Positions 1-8,321 of a DNA stretch of 64,000 bases are shown here, piece by piece (positions within the stretch are counted from its first letter, which is position 1; each line of letters starts with the position of its first letter). The DNA comes from Variovorax sp. WS11. GTDB lineage: Bacteria > Pseudomonadota > Gammaproteobacteria > Burkholderiales > Burkholderiaceae_C. The position numbers and the translations under genes were made by a program. The stretch is taken from contig NZ_JAAGOW010000001.1 of assembly GCF_010499245.1 (NCBI RefSeq), positions 3,534,001 through 3,598,000 on the forward strand, given 5' to 3'. Under the pieces are notes generated by a model. The model had not been told where the DNA came from. It ran no database searches and worked only from the letters and a program-made list of their open reading frames with translations.

Positions 1-617
1 GCCACGCGGCCGCCGTCGATCGCGGGGCAGCCGCGCACGTACAGGCCCTTGGTCTTCGCCGGCACCAGGAAGAGCGAGATGCCGGACTCGTCGTCGTCCG
101 CGCCGCCGGTGCGGGCCGAGACCACGAACAGGTCCGCCTGCTCGCCCTGCGGCACCACGGCCTTGGCGCCATTGAGCAGCCAGCCGTCGCCGCTGCGCTC
201 GGCGCGGGTCTGCACATGCGCGAGTTCGTAGTGCGTGCCGGGCTCGTCGTGCGCCAGCGCCGCGACGGTGCTGCCCGCGATGATGCCGGCCAGCTGTTCC
301 TTCTGCGCCTCGCTGCCCGCGGCGGCAATGGCTTCGCCGGCCATCACCGCGCCCAGCACCGGCTCGACCACCAGGCCGCGGCCCAGCGCCTCGAAGACCA
401 CGGCCACGTCGAAGCCGCCGCCGCCGAAGCCGCCATCCTCTTCGCGGAACAGCGCGCCGATCACGCCCAGCTCGGCGAACTGCTCCCAGATCTTGGTGCT
501 GAAGCCGTGCTCCGACTTCGCGATGCGGTCGCGCGCCTCGAAGGCGTACTGCTCGGCGATGAAGCGGTTGAGGCTGTCGGCGAGCATGCGCCGGTCTTCG
601 GTGTGTTCGAAGTTCAT
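1..617 (-). CDS. acyl-CoA dehydrogenase, small-subunit type (PimD-like), 3' end outside window
   Basis: N-terminal 205 residues of an acyl-CoA dehydrogenase; the C-terminal FAD/helical part lies beyond the left edge. Translation opens MNFEHTEDRRMLADSL. It has the helical N-terminal domain, a glycine-rich loop (EEDGGFGGGGFD) and the mid-domain HDEPGTHYE stretch followed by the GWLLNGAK strand, as in the family. The ATG at 617 has a GAGGG ribosome site and follows the upstream dehydrogenase stop by 10 bases, so it is last in the four-gene operon. Paired large and small dehydrogenases of this kind (pimC/pimD of Rhodopseudomonas) oxidise dicarboxyl-CoA substrates. The family is clear from sequence; the substrate is inferred from context. 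Confidence 0.85.
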   Translation of the reverse strand, partial: MNFEHTEDRRMLADSLNRFIAEQYAFEARDRIAKSEHGFSTKIWEQFAELGVIGALFREEDGGFGGGGFDVAVVFEALGRGLVVEPVLGAVMAGEAIAAAGSEAQKEQLAGIIAGSTVAALAHDEPGTHYELAHVQTRAERSGDGWLLNGAKAVVPQGEQADLFVVSARTGGADDDESGISLFLVPAKTKGLYVRGCPAIDGGRV

Positions 618-627
618 GGTCTTGCCC

Positions 628-1836
628 TCACAGTCCGAGGATCATCTTGGAGATGATGTTTTTTTGGATTTCGTTGGAGCCGCCGAAGATCGACAGCTTG
701 CGGTTGTTGAAGTACTTGGCCGCGGCGGGCGCTGCCTCGGCCGGGCCGATCGGCACGCCGCTGAAGCCGTCCTCCAGCGCCGCTTCGACGTAGGGACGCG
801 CATACGGGCCCATTGCGCGCCGGATCAGCGAAGAGATTTCCTGCCGGATCTCGGTCCCGCGGATCTTGAGCATCGAGCTCTCGGCTCCCGGCACGCCGCC
901 GCCCGCCACCGCCGCGATCACGCGCAGGTTGGTGGTCTTCATGTTCTCCAGGTCGATCTCGACGCGCGCCATGCGCGCCGCAAACGCCGGGTCTTCCGAA
1001 AGCGGCTTGCCGTTCTTCGTCTGCTTCGCCGCGATGGCCTTGAGCTGCTCCATCGCCGCCACCGAGAAGCCCACGCCCGCGATGTTGGTGCGCTCGTAGG
1101 TCAGCAAATACTTGGCGCAGGTCCAGCCCTTGTCCTCCTCGCCCACCAGGTTCTCGGCCGGCACGCGCACGTCGGAGAAGAAGACTTCGTTGACCTCGTG
1201 GTCGCCGTCCAGCGTGATGATCGGCCGCACCACGACGCCCGGCGAGGTCATGTCGATCAGCAGGAAGCTGATGCCCTCCTGCTTCTTCGCTTCGCGGTTG
1301 GTCCGCACCAGGCAGAAGATCATGTTGGCGTGCTGGCCCAGCGTGGTCCAGGTCTTCTGGCCGTTGACGATGTAGTGCGGGCCCTCTGCATCGACGCCGC
1401 GCACGGCCGAGGTCTTGACCGAGGCGAGGTCCGAGCCCGCGCCCGGTTCCGAGTAGCCCTGGCACCACCAGTCCGAGCCGTCGAGGATGCGCGGCAGCCA
1501 GCGGCGCTTCTGCTCCTCGTTGCCGTACTTGATCATCACCGGCCCCAGCATGTTCACACCGAAGGGCACGATGCGCGGCGCATGGGCCAGCGCACATTCG
1601 TTCTCGAAGATGAACTTTTCGACCGCGGTCCAGCCCGGGCCGCCGTACTGCTCGGGCCAATGGTTCGCGAGCCAGCCGCGCGCGTTGAGGATGGCGTGCC
1701 ATTCCTCCATGTCGGCCTTGGCGAGGTGCTTGCCGGTGGCCACCTTGTCGGAGAGGCGCTTCGGCAGCTTGTCGGCGAGGAAGCTGCGCACCTCGTCGCG
1801 GAAGGCTTGTTCTTCGGGAGTGAAGTTGAGGTCCAT
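628..1836 (-). CDS. acyl-CoA dehydrogenase, large-subunit type (PimC-like)
   Basis: 402-residue flavoprotein expected to introduce the 2,3 double bond into an acyl-CoA and pass electrons to ETF. It starts MDLNFTPEEQAFRDEVRSF and carries the acyl-CoA dehydrogenase signature WCQGYSEPGAGSDLAS at residues 124-139, then NGQKTWTTLGQHA. The C-terminal FAD-binding stretch contains IFGGSNEIQKN. Overall similarity is to the large subunit of pimeloyl-CoA dehydrogenase, as I remember that family. ATG at 1836 is preferred over an in-frame upstream ATG at 1896 because homologues begin MDLNF and because upstream initiation would overlap the thiolase gene. It lies 11 bases after the thiolase stop, in the same operon. 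Confidence 0.9.
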   Translation of the reverse strand: MDLNFTPEEQAFRDEVRSFLADKLPKRLSDKVATGKHLAKADMEEWHAILNARGWLANHWPEQYGGPGWTAVEKFIFENECALAHAPRIVPFGVNMLGPVMIKYGNEEQKRRWLPRILDGSDWWCQGYSEPGAGSDLASVKTSAVRGVDAEGPHYIVNGQKTWTTLGQHANMIFCLVRTNREAKKQEGISFLLIDMTSPGVVVRPIITLDGDHEVNEVFFSDVRVPAENLVGEEDKGWTCAKYLLTYERTNIAGVGFSVAAMEQLKAIAAKQTKNGKPLSEDPAFAARMARVEIDLENMKTTNLRVIAAVAGGGVPGAESSMLKIRGTEIRQEISSLIRRAMGPYARPYVEAALEDGFSGVPIGPAEAAPAAAKYFNNRKLSIFGGSNEIQKNIISKMILGL

Positions 1837-1847
1837 CGCCGGTCTCC

Positions 1848-3038
1848 TCAGAAGATTTCGAACAGGCCGGCGGCGCCCATGCCCCCTGCAATGCACATGG
1901 TGACCACGGCGTACTTCGCGCCGCGCCGCTTACCCTCGATCAGCACGTGGCCCGCGAGCCGCGCACCCGTCATGCCGAAGGGGTGGCCGATGGAGATCGC
2001 GCCGCCGTCGACATTGAGCCGCTCGGACGGAATGCCGAGCTTCTCCTGGCAGTAGATGGACTGCGAGGCAAAGGCCTCGTTGAGTTCCCAGAGGTCGATA
2101 TCGTCGACCTTCAGGCCGTTGCGCGCCAGCAGTTTCGGCACCGCGAACACCGGGCCGATGCCCATCTCGTCGGGCTCGCAGCCGGCCAGCGCCAGGCCGC
2201 GAAAGGCGCCCAGGGGCTTGAGGTTGGCGCGCTCCGCGTCCTTGGCTTCCATCAGCACGCAGGCCGAGGCACCGTCGGAAAGTTGCGAGGCATTGCCGGC
2301 GGTGACGAACTTGCCGGCGCCCATCACGGGCTCGAGCTTGGCCAGCGCCTCGTAGGTGGTGCCGCGGCGGTTGCAGGTGTCGACGTCGATCGTCGCTTCC
2401 TTGTGGCTGACCTGCTTGGTCTCCTTGTCGGTCACGGCCATGGTGGTGGTGCAGGCCACGATCTCTTCCTTGTAGCGGCCGGCGAGTTGCGCCTCCTCGG
2501 TCTTGCGCTGGCTCTCGGCCGAGAAGCGGTCCTGCGCCTCGCGGCTGATGTTGTAGCGCTTGGCCACGATGTCGGCGGTCTCGATCATCGACAGGTAGAG
2601 CGCGGGCTTGTGCTCGACGATCCACGGGTCCATGCCGGAGTCACCGCTGTCGGTGGCGCTGCGGCTGCGGATTTGCGAGATGCTCTCCACGCCGCCCGCG
2701 ATCATGACTGGCGCACCCTCGACCACGATGCGGCCCGCCGCGATCGCGATGGCCTGCAGGCCCGAGGCGCAGAAGCGGTTGACCGTGGTGCCCGCGATGC
2801 TGATCGGCAGGCCGGCGCGCACGATAGTCTGGCGCGCCACGTTGCGGCCGGTGGTGCCCTCGGGGTAGCCGCAGCCGAGGATGGCGTCCTCGATCTGCGC
2901 CGGGTCCAGCCCCGAGCGCTCCACCGCGGCGCGCACCGCGAAGGCGGCCAGCGTGGGGCCGGGCGTGATGTTGAATTCGCCGCGGTGCGCCTTGGTGAGC
3001 GGGGTGCGGGCGGTGGAAACGATGACGGCTTCGCGCAT
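1848..3038 (-). CDS. acetyl-CoA C-acyltransferase (thiolase)
   Basis: 396-residue thiolase that cleaves a 3-ketoacyl-CoA with CoA to release acetyl-CoA. Catalytic residues are visible: nucleophile Cys90 in NRFCASGLQ, His352 in the ISIGHPFG motif, and Cys382 in TMCIAGGMG. Length and spacing match BktB/FadA-type enzymes. The ATG at 3038 is preceded by GGAGAC; the longer open frame upstream is non-coding overlap with the next gene. It sits between the hydratase/dehydrogenase (upstream, 23-base gap) and the acyl-CoA dehydrogenase pair, giving a full beta-oxidation cycle except for a CoA ligase. Confidence 0.93.
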   Translation of the reverse strand: MREAVIVSTARTPLTKAHRGEFNITPGPTLAAFAVRAAVERSGLDPAQIEDAILGCGYPEGTTGRNVARQTIVRAGLPISIAGTTVNRFCASGLQAIAIAAGRIVVEGAPVMIAGGVESISQIRSRSATDSGDSGMDPWIVEHKPALYLSMIETADIVAKRYNISREAQDRFSAESQRKTEEAQLAGRYKEEIVACTTTMAVTDKETKQVSHKEATIDVDTCNRRGTTYEALAKLEPVMGAGKFVTAGNASQLSDGASACVLMEAKDAERANLKPLGAFRGLALAGCEPDEMGIGPVFAVPKLLARNGLKVDDIDLWELNEAFASQSIYCQEKLGIPSERLNVDGGAISIGHPFGMTGARLAGHVLIEGKRRGAKYAVVTMCIAGGMGAAGLFEIF

Positions 3039-3061
3039 GATGAATGTCTCCTGATCGGGGC

Positions 3062-5185
3062 TTACTCGGGTTGATTGAGGCTCGAGAAATCGGCGCTGCG
3101 TTCCACCAGCTCGGCCAGCAGCGGCGAGGGCTTCCAGAACAGCGGGTCTTCCTTGGCGAACTCGCGGATGTCGGCCAGCACCTTCGGCAGGCCCACCGTG
3201 TCGGCGTACTTCATCGGCCCGCCGCGGTGGCGCGGGAAGCCGTAGCCGTAGAGGAAGGTCACGTCCACGTCCAGCGGGCGCAGCGCGATGCGCTGGTGCA
3301 CGACGTTGGCGCCCTCGTTGATCATCGCGGCCATGTAGCGGCGCATGATCTCCTCGTCGCTGAAGCTGCGCGGCGCGATGCCGGCGCGCAGGCGCTCGGC
3401 GTCGATGATGGCCTCCACCTCCGGGTCCGGCGTGCCGGTGCGTGCGCCCTCGGGGTACAGGTAGTAGCCGCGGCCGGTCTTCTGGCCGAACCAGCCGCGC
3501 TCGCAGATGCGGTCGGCGATCTGCACGTAGCGCGCCTTCGGGTCGCGGGTGGCGGCCTTGCGTTTGCGCGTGGCCCAGCCGATGTCGCCGCCGGCCAGGT
3601 CGGACACCTGGAACGGGCCCATCGGGTAGCCGAAGTCGCGCACCGCCTTGTCGATCTGGTAGGGCGAGGCGCCGTCTTCCATCATGTGGTCGGCCGCCTG
3701 GCGGTACACCGCGAGGATGCGGTTGCCGATGAAGCCGTCGCACACGCCGGCGCGCACCGGCGTCTTCTTCAGCTTCTTCGCCAGCTCGAAGCCGGTGGCA
3801 ACGACGTCGGCGCTGACCTTCGCCGGCACCACGATCTCCAGCAGCTTCATGATGTTGGCCGGCGAGAAGAAGTGCAGGCCCAGCACGTCGCCGGGGCGCG
3901 AGATGCTGGCCGCGATCTCGTCGATGTCGAGGTAGGAGGTGTTGGTGGCGAGCACCGCGCCGGGCTTGCACACGCGGTCGAGCTCGGCGAAGACGGCCTT
4001 CTTGACTGCCATGTCCTCGAACACGGCCTCCACCACCAGGTCGGCCTTCGCGAGCGCGTCGTAGGCGGTCGAGCCCGAGAAGCGCGCCATCACCGCCGTC
4101 TTGGCCTCGGCCGTCATGCGGCCCTTCTGGATCAGGCCGTCGTAGACCTTCTCGACGTGGGCGCGGCCGCGCGCGAGGCTGGGCTCGTCGCGCTCGATCA
4201 TGGTCACCGGCAGGCCGGCATCGAGCATCGCGACCGCGATGCCCGCGCCCATGGTGCCGCCGCCGACGATGCCGCAGGATTCAATGGCGCGCGGCTTCGC
4301 GGCCTTGGTCTCGGGGGCTTTGAGCACTTCACGCTCGGCGAAGAAGGCATGGATCAGGCCGGCGCGCTGCGGGCTGTCGATGCACTGCAGGAAGAGCTTG
4401 CGCTCCAGCGCCATGCCCTCGTCGAAGGGCAGCGAGAGCGCAGCCTCGGTGGCTTCGACGATCTTCATCGGCGAGAACAGGCCGCGGCTCTTCTTCGCGG
4501 TGTCGGCGTGGCCAGCTTCCAGTGCCGCGCGCTGGGCGTCCTTGTCGGCGAGCGCGGCGCTCGCGTCACGCGTGCGGCGCACCGGCGCCTTGCCCGCGGC
4601 CAGCTCCTTCGCATAGGCCAGCCCTTCGGCCAGCGCATCGGCGCCTTCGCCCAGGCGATCGACCAGGCCCAGGGCCAGCGCTTCCTTGGCGCCGGAATGG
4701 CGGCCGCTCAGCATCAGGTCCAGCGCGGCCTTCACGCCGATCAGGCGCGGCGCGCGCTGGGTGCCGCCGGAGCCGGGGATCAGGCCCAGCTGCACCTCGG
4801 GCAAGCCCAGCTTGGCGGAAGGCACGGCCAGGCGGTAGTGCGCCGACAGCGCAATTTCCAGTCCGCCGCCGAGCGCGGCGCCGTGGATCGCGGCGACCAC
4901 CGGCTTGCTGCAGTTCTCGATGCGGGCGCAGACCTCGGGCAGCGAAGGCTGTTGCGGCGGCTTGCCGAATTCGCGGATGTCGGCACCGGCGATGAAGTTG
5001 CGTCCGGCGCCGACGATCAGCACCGCGGCTGCGGCACCGTCGGCCTCCGCCGCGTCGATGGCGGCCACCAGGCCCCGGCGCACGTCCACGCCGAGCGCGT
5101 TGACGGGCGGGTTGTCGATGGTCACGACCAGCACATCGGCCTGGCGCTGGAAGGTGACGAGTTCGGGGGAGGCGTTCGTGGCCAT
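3062..5185 (-). CDS. enoyl-CoA hydratase/3-hydroxyacyl-CoA dehydrogenase (FadB/PimF-like)
   Basis: 707-residue bifunctional enzyme. The N-terminal crotonase domain (about 10-200) has the oxyanion segment [13 protein letters not shown] with Glu110 and the second catalytic Glu130 (GLPEVQLG). After a linker comes the NAD-binding Rossmann fold (GGGTMG at 308-313) and the C-terminal 3-hydroxyacyl-CoA dehydrogenase domain with [10 protein letters not shown]. It hydrates enoyl-CoA and oxidises the resulting alcohol. The start at ATG 5185 gives [12 protein letters not shown]; it is the first gene of the minus-strand operon and faces the LysR gene. No acyl-CoA ligase is encoded nearby. Confidence 0.93.
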   Translation of the reverse strand: MATNASPELVTFQRQADVLVVTIDNPPVNALGVDVRRGLVAAIDAAEADGAAAAVLIVGAGRNFIAGADIREFGKPPQQPSLPEVCARIENCSKPVVAAIHGAALGGGLEIALSAHYRLAVPSAKLGLPEVQLGLIPGSGGTQRAPRLIGVKAALDLMLSGRHSGAKEALALGLVDRLGEGADALAEGLAYAKELAAGKAPVRRTRDASAALADKDAQRAALEAGHADTAKKSRGLFSPMKIVEATEAALSLPFDEGMALERKLFLQCIDSPQRAGLIHAFFAEREVLKAPETKAAKPRAIESCGIVGGGTMGAGIAVAMLDAGLPVTMIERDEPSLARGRAHVEKVYDGLIQKGRMTAEAKTAVMARFSGSTAYDALAKADLVVEAVFEDMAVKKAVFAELDRVCKPGAVLATNTSYLDIDEIAASISRPGDVLGLHFFSPANIMKLLEIVVPAKVSADVVATGFELAKKLKKTPVRAGVCDGFIGNRILAVYRQAADHMMEDGASPYQIDKAVRDFGYPMGPFQVSDLAGGDIGWATRKRKAATRDPKARYVQIADRICERGWFGQKTGRGYYLYPEGARTGTPDPEVEAIIDAERLRAGIAPRSFSDEEIMRRYMAAMINEGANVVHQRIALRPLDVDVTFLYGYGFPRHRGGPMKYADTVGLPKVLADIREFAKEDPLFWKPSPLLAELVERSADFSSLNQPE

Positions 5186-5268
5186 GCTGGGTGTCTCCTG
5201 GGGGGCGAACCTGCGCCGGTTCGCTGGGGCTTGGGGGGAACCTCGCATTCTTGGACAGCCACGTCGCT

Positions 5269-5315
5269 TTGACAATTGCATGGCTGGTTGACAGACTGTC
5301 AAAGAATTTTTGACA
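5269..5315. promoter_or_regulatory. divergent promoter with perfect palindrome, probable LysR operator
   Basis: The 146-bp gap between the beta-oxidation operon and lysR contains the perfect 15-bp palindrome TTGACAGACTGTCAA at 5288-5302. Further TTGACA hexamers lie at 5269-5274 and 5310-5315. The hexamers inside the palindrome can act as -35 elements in both directions. The position, 30 bases before the lysR start, fits an autoregulatory LysR site. Binding is inferred. Confidence 0.55.
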
Positions 5316-5331
5316 CAATGCGCCGATCTCC

Positions 5332-6279
5332 ATGGACTTGCAATCCCTCACCCTGTTGGTCGAGATCCTCGATGCCGGCAACCTGAGCGAGGCCGCGCGC
5401 CGGCTCAAGATGAGCCGCGCCAACGTGAGCTACCACCTCAACCAGCTCGAGCGCTCGGTCGGCGCCCAGCTGGTGCGCCGCACAACGCGCCGCGCCGAGG
5501 CCACCGAGATCGGGCAGCGGCTCTACCAGCATGGCCTTGCCATCCAGAACGAGCTGCAGGCCGCGCGCGAGTCGGCCACGGCGCTGGGCGAGGGGCTGGT
5601 GGGCCGGGTGCGGCTCAGCGTGCCCAGCGGCTACGGGCAATTGGTGATGTCGGACTGGCTGATCGACTTCAAGCGCCTCTACCCCGGCATCGTGCTCGAC
5701 GTGCTGTTCGAGAACCGCATCGAGGACCTGCTGCGCGACGAGGTCGACATCGCCATCCGCGTGATCCCCGAGCCGCCGCAGAACCTGGTGGCCCGCGCGC
5801 TGGGGCCGGTGCGCTACGTGGCCTGCGCCTCGCGCGCCTACGCGCAGGAGCACGGGCTGCCCACGCAGCTCGATCAGCTCAGCGGTGCGCCGGTGGTCAC
5901 CGCCGCGGTGATCGGCAAGCAGCTGCGCATCTCGGCCTACCAGGGCGAGGAGCGGCGCGAGGTGGTGCTGGAGCCCACGCTGATCTCCGAGAACTTCCTG
6001 TTCCTGCGCCAGGCCGTCCTGGCCGGCCTGGGCATCGGGCTGGTGCCCGACTACGTGGTGCAGGAGGATGTGCGCCGCGGCGAGGTGCTGACCACGCTGG
6101 ACGACTGGCGCCTGAGCATCTTCGGCACGCAGATGTTCATGCTCTACATGCCCAACCGGCAGCACACGCGGGCGACCCGGACCTTCATCGAGTTCATCCT
6201 GGAGCGGGCGCGGGCGGGTTCGACGGGCGGACCCGGTGCGGTGCAAACACCTGCGGCAGCCCGGTCTCTGCCGAGTTAG
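5332..6279 (+). CDS. LysR-family transcriptional regulator of the beta-oxidation operon
   Basis: 315-residue LysR regulator. The N-terminal winged HTH (about residues 1-60, with LSEAARRLKMSRANVSYHLNQ as recognition region) is followed by a LysR substrate domain (about 90-290). It is transcribed divergently from the fatty-acid operon and its start lies 30 bases downstream of a perfect palindrome. Such arrangements usually mean it controls the neighbouring operon in response to a pathway intermediate. The effector cannot be read from sequence; an acyl-CoA or dicarboxylate is a guess. Confidence 0.9.
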   Translation: MDLQSLTLLVEILDAGNLSEAARRLKMSRANVSYHLNQLERSVGAQLVRRTTRRAEATEIGQRLYQHGLAIQNELQAARESATALGEGLVGRVRLSVPSGYGQLVMSDWLIDFKRLYPGIVLDVLFENRIEDLLRDEVDIAIRVIPEPPQNLVARALGPVRYVACASRAYAQEHGLPTQLDQLSGAPVVTAAVIGKQLRISAYQGEERREVVLEPTLISENFLFLRQAVLAGLGIGLVPDYVVQEDVRRGEVLTTLDDWRLSIFGTQMFMLYMPNRQHTRATRTFIEFILERARAGSTGGPGAVQTPAAARSLPS

Positions 6280-6311
6280 CGCGGAATTGAGGCCTTGCTG
6301 GCGTCTTTTGA

Positions 6312-6346
6312 CTAACTTTTCCGTATTTCAAGTACGCGAAAGTTAG
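6312..6346. repeat. 35-bp imperfect palindrome, upstream copy (putative hipA operator 1)
   Basis: Left arm CTAACTTTTCCGTA (6312-6325) and right arm TACGCGAAAGTTAG (6333-6346) pair at 12 of 14 positions around a 7-base spacer. A second copy with the same arms and spacer is centred 62 bp downstream, immediately before the hipA-like start. The local AT-richness contrasts with the flanking genes. Confidence 0.7.
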
Positions 6347-6373
6347 AAAATTTGCATATCCCAGCCTGAAATG

Positions 6374-6408
6374 CCAACTTTCCCGTATCTGAAACACGGA
6401 AAAGTTAG
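6374..6408. repeat. 35-bp imperfect palindrome, downstream copy (putative hipA operator 2)
   Basis: Left arm CCAACTTTCCCGTA (6374-6387) and right arm CACGGAAAAGTTAG (6395-6408) pair at 11 of 14 positions around a 7-base spacer. It ends two bases before the GTG start at 6411 and overlaps the only candidate ribosome site (GGAAAAG). A bound repressor here would block transcription and possibly translation. It shares its consensus with the copy at 6312-6346. Confidence 0.7.
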
Positions 6409-6410
6409 AC

Positions 6411-8303
6411 GTGCCCCTCCACCTCGTCGGCGAGACCATCGACAAGACGCGCAGCCACTACCAGGCCGAGACGGGCAAGCTCGTCCAGCTCATGCGAGGC
6501 ATCTATGCCGACGCGGGCGACGACGTCGATCAAACCGTCCTCGCGCACGCCGTGCGTATCGCGCGCTACCTGTACCCGAAGGCCTATTTGTCCGGCGCGA
6601 GCGCCATCCTGCTCGGCCCCACCCGCGACGGCCGCCTCTACCTGTCCGGCCAGCGGGTTCAGCGCACCCGCATCCGCGCCCTGGAAATCATCCAGAACAA
6701 GGCGCCGGCGAACCCTTCGGTCGCTAGCGCCTCGATCGCCGACAGTCTCGGCGAGTTCAGCGTTCAAGTCTCTGCCGTGCGGCAGCGCTTCCTCGAGGCT
6801 TTCCGTCGGCGCAGCGAGCACGCGATGTCCATCGACGCGGCCATGCGCGAGGCGCTTTCGGCGCGGCTCATCGAGGAGTACGGCGATGCCAAGGGGGCCA
6901 GCGACGCCGTCTGGGCGCTTGCGCGCGAGAACGAGTGGTATCGCGAAGCCGAGGCGGCACAGAAGTTCCTGTTGCGTCGCCCCACGGCCGTGGCCGTCCG
7001 GAACGAGGCTGCCTTCGATCTTCTCGTGGCCTGGCACGGACTGCCCATCGGCACGCTCGCGCACGATGGTTTCGAATGGCGCTGGTCGGCGACCCAGGAG
7101 GGCGCGCGGCTGCCGCCCGTCGTGCGGCAAACCGTGCCGGGAAAACTGCCGCCCTTCATCGTCTCCCTGCTGCCCGAGGGCTGGCTCGAGTCGGTTCTGA
7201 AGGGCCGCCGCGACGAACGCGCCCTGCTGCGTTCAGGCAAGCGCTACATGTCGAACATCACCGTCGCCGCGACGGTGGACGAGTTGTCGACCTTGCCCGC
7301 GGACATCCTGACCCACAAGCTCGCTGCCTTCACCCGCGACGGGCTCTTCACGGGCGCCTACGCCGGTCCCGGCAGGAGCGCCGTCGAGCGGGACTTCGAG
7401 CACCGGCTGGCCGCGCTCTTCGCGAACGCCGAGACGCCGCGCCTCTCCGGCGTGCAGATCAAGGCCCCCATGCATCTGGACGCGGACGGAAAGCTGGTGC
7501 CCAGCGTGACGCTGCCCTTCACGCACATCCTCAAGCCCGCGGGAAAGGGCGCCTTCGAAGCATTGCCGCTCATCGAGTGGATCGGCCTGGCGCTCGCGCG
7601 CGCCTGCGGGCTTCCCGCACCGGAGACCGCGCTGGTTCGCATGCCGGACGGCATGTCTGCGGCCCTCCTCGTCGAGCGCTTCGACATCCGCGACCAGCCG
7701 GGCGATACGCGTTGGCTGGCCATGGAGGACATGTGCTCGGTGCTGGATCTCGAGCCCGAGGCAAAGTACACCGGGATCCTCGAACGCGTCGCACGGGCCG
7801 TTCGCGTCTTGTCCACGGCCCCCGAGGAAGACCTGCTGCTGCTGCTTCGCCGCGTCCTGTTCGCCTGGCTCATCGGCGACGGCGACATGCACCTGAAGAA
7901 CCTGGCGCTTCTCAAGAGCGCACGCGGCGGCGAGACGGCGTTCAGCGCAGTTCGCCTCGCGCCCGTCTACGACGCGCTGACCACGCGTGCCTTTCCCGGT
8001 CTGGAGCATGACCGCATGGCGCTGAAGCTCAACGGCAAGGACGAGCGGCTGCGGCGAGCGGACTTCGTGGCACTCGGCAGCATCGCAGGGCTGCGGGCAA
8101 CGGATGCGCAGACCGCCATCGACGATGTGCTGCAGCGTCTGCGGCAGGGACTCGACGCGCTGAGCATTCCGCCGGCCCTCGCGCTGAAGGGCCGATGCGC
8201 AGGCCATCGTCGCGAGGACGCTGGATCTCTGCCGGGGGCGCGTTGCGGCCTTCGAGTAGTCTTGCGCAACTTCAAGAAAATCAGCGGCATCCTCAAGACC
8301 TGA
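6411..8303 (+). CDS. HipA-family kinase with N-terminal AbiEi-like antitoxin/DNA-binding domain
   Basis: 630-residue open frame. Residues 1-185 resemble the AbiEi antitoxin fold: LMRGIYADAG followed by a helical stretch and KAYLSGASAILL. From about 200 a full HipA serine/threonine kinase follows: N-terminal subdomain to LLPEGW (254-258), glycine loop LSGVQIK (345-351), THILKP (371-376), VERFD (422-426), catalytic DGDMHLKN with Asp492 and Asn497, and metal-binding YD at 520-521. No hipB lies next to it. The GTG start follows GGAAAAG, and an in-frame stop at 6390 excludes an earlier start. The last 35 residues look frameshifted: removing one G near 8190 gives a HipA-like tail ending at a TAG at 8257-8259. 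HipA kinases typically phosphorylate aminoacyl-tRNA synthetases; this target is not shown here. Confidence 0.8.
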   Translation: MPLHLVGETIDKTRSHYQAETGKLVQLMRGIYADAGDDVDQTVLAHAVRIARYLYPKAYLSGASAILLGPTRDGRLYLSGQRVQRTRIRALEIIQNKAPANPSVASASIADSLGEFSVQVSAVRQRFLEAFRRRSEHAMSIDAAMREALSARLIEEYGDAKGASDAVWALARENEWYREAEAAQKFLLRRPTAVAVRNEAAFDLLVAWHGLPIGTLAHDGFEWRWSATQEGARLPPVVRQTVPGKLPPFIVSLLPEGWLESVLKGRRDERALLRSGKRYMSNITVAATVDELSTLPADILTHKLAAFTRDGLFTGAYAGPGRSAVERDFEHRLAALFANAETPRLSGVQIKAPMHLDADGKLVPSVTLPFTHILKPAGKGAFEALPLIEWIGLALARACGLPAPETALVRMPDGMSAALLVERFDIRDQPGDTRWLAMEDMCSVLDLEPEAKYTGILERVARAVRVLSTAPEEDLLLLLRRVLFAWLIGDGDMHLKNLALLKSARGGETAFSAVRLAPVYDALTTRAFPGLEHDRMALKLNGKDERLRRADFVALGSIAGLRATDAQTAIDDVLQRLRQGLDALSIPPALALKGRCAGHRREDAGSLPGARCGLRVVLRNFKKISGILKT

Positions 8304-8321
8304 CACCTACCGGACCTGCCC

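Noticed and set aside
3044-5272. 742-residue open frame on the plus strand opposite the hydratase/dehydrogenase gene
   Set aside because: Antisense shadow of a high-GC gene; His/Arg/Ala-rich composition, no domain, while the minus strand has full catalytic motifs.
6371-6727. 118-residue frame starting with ATG 6371, a possible HipB-like antitoxin before hipA
   Set aside because: It is Arg/Pro-rich, overlaps the kinase gene out of frame, and its first codons are made of the palindrome itself; no HTH is recognisable.
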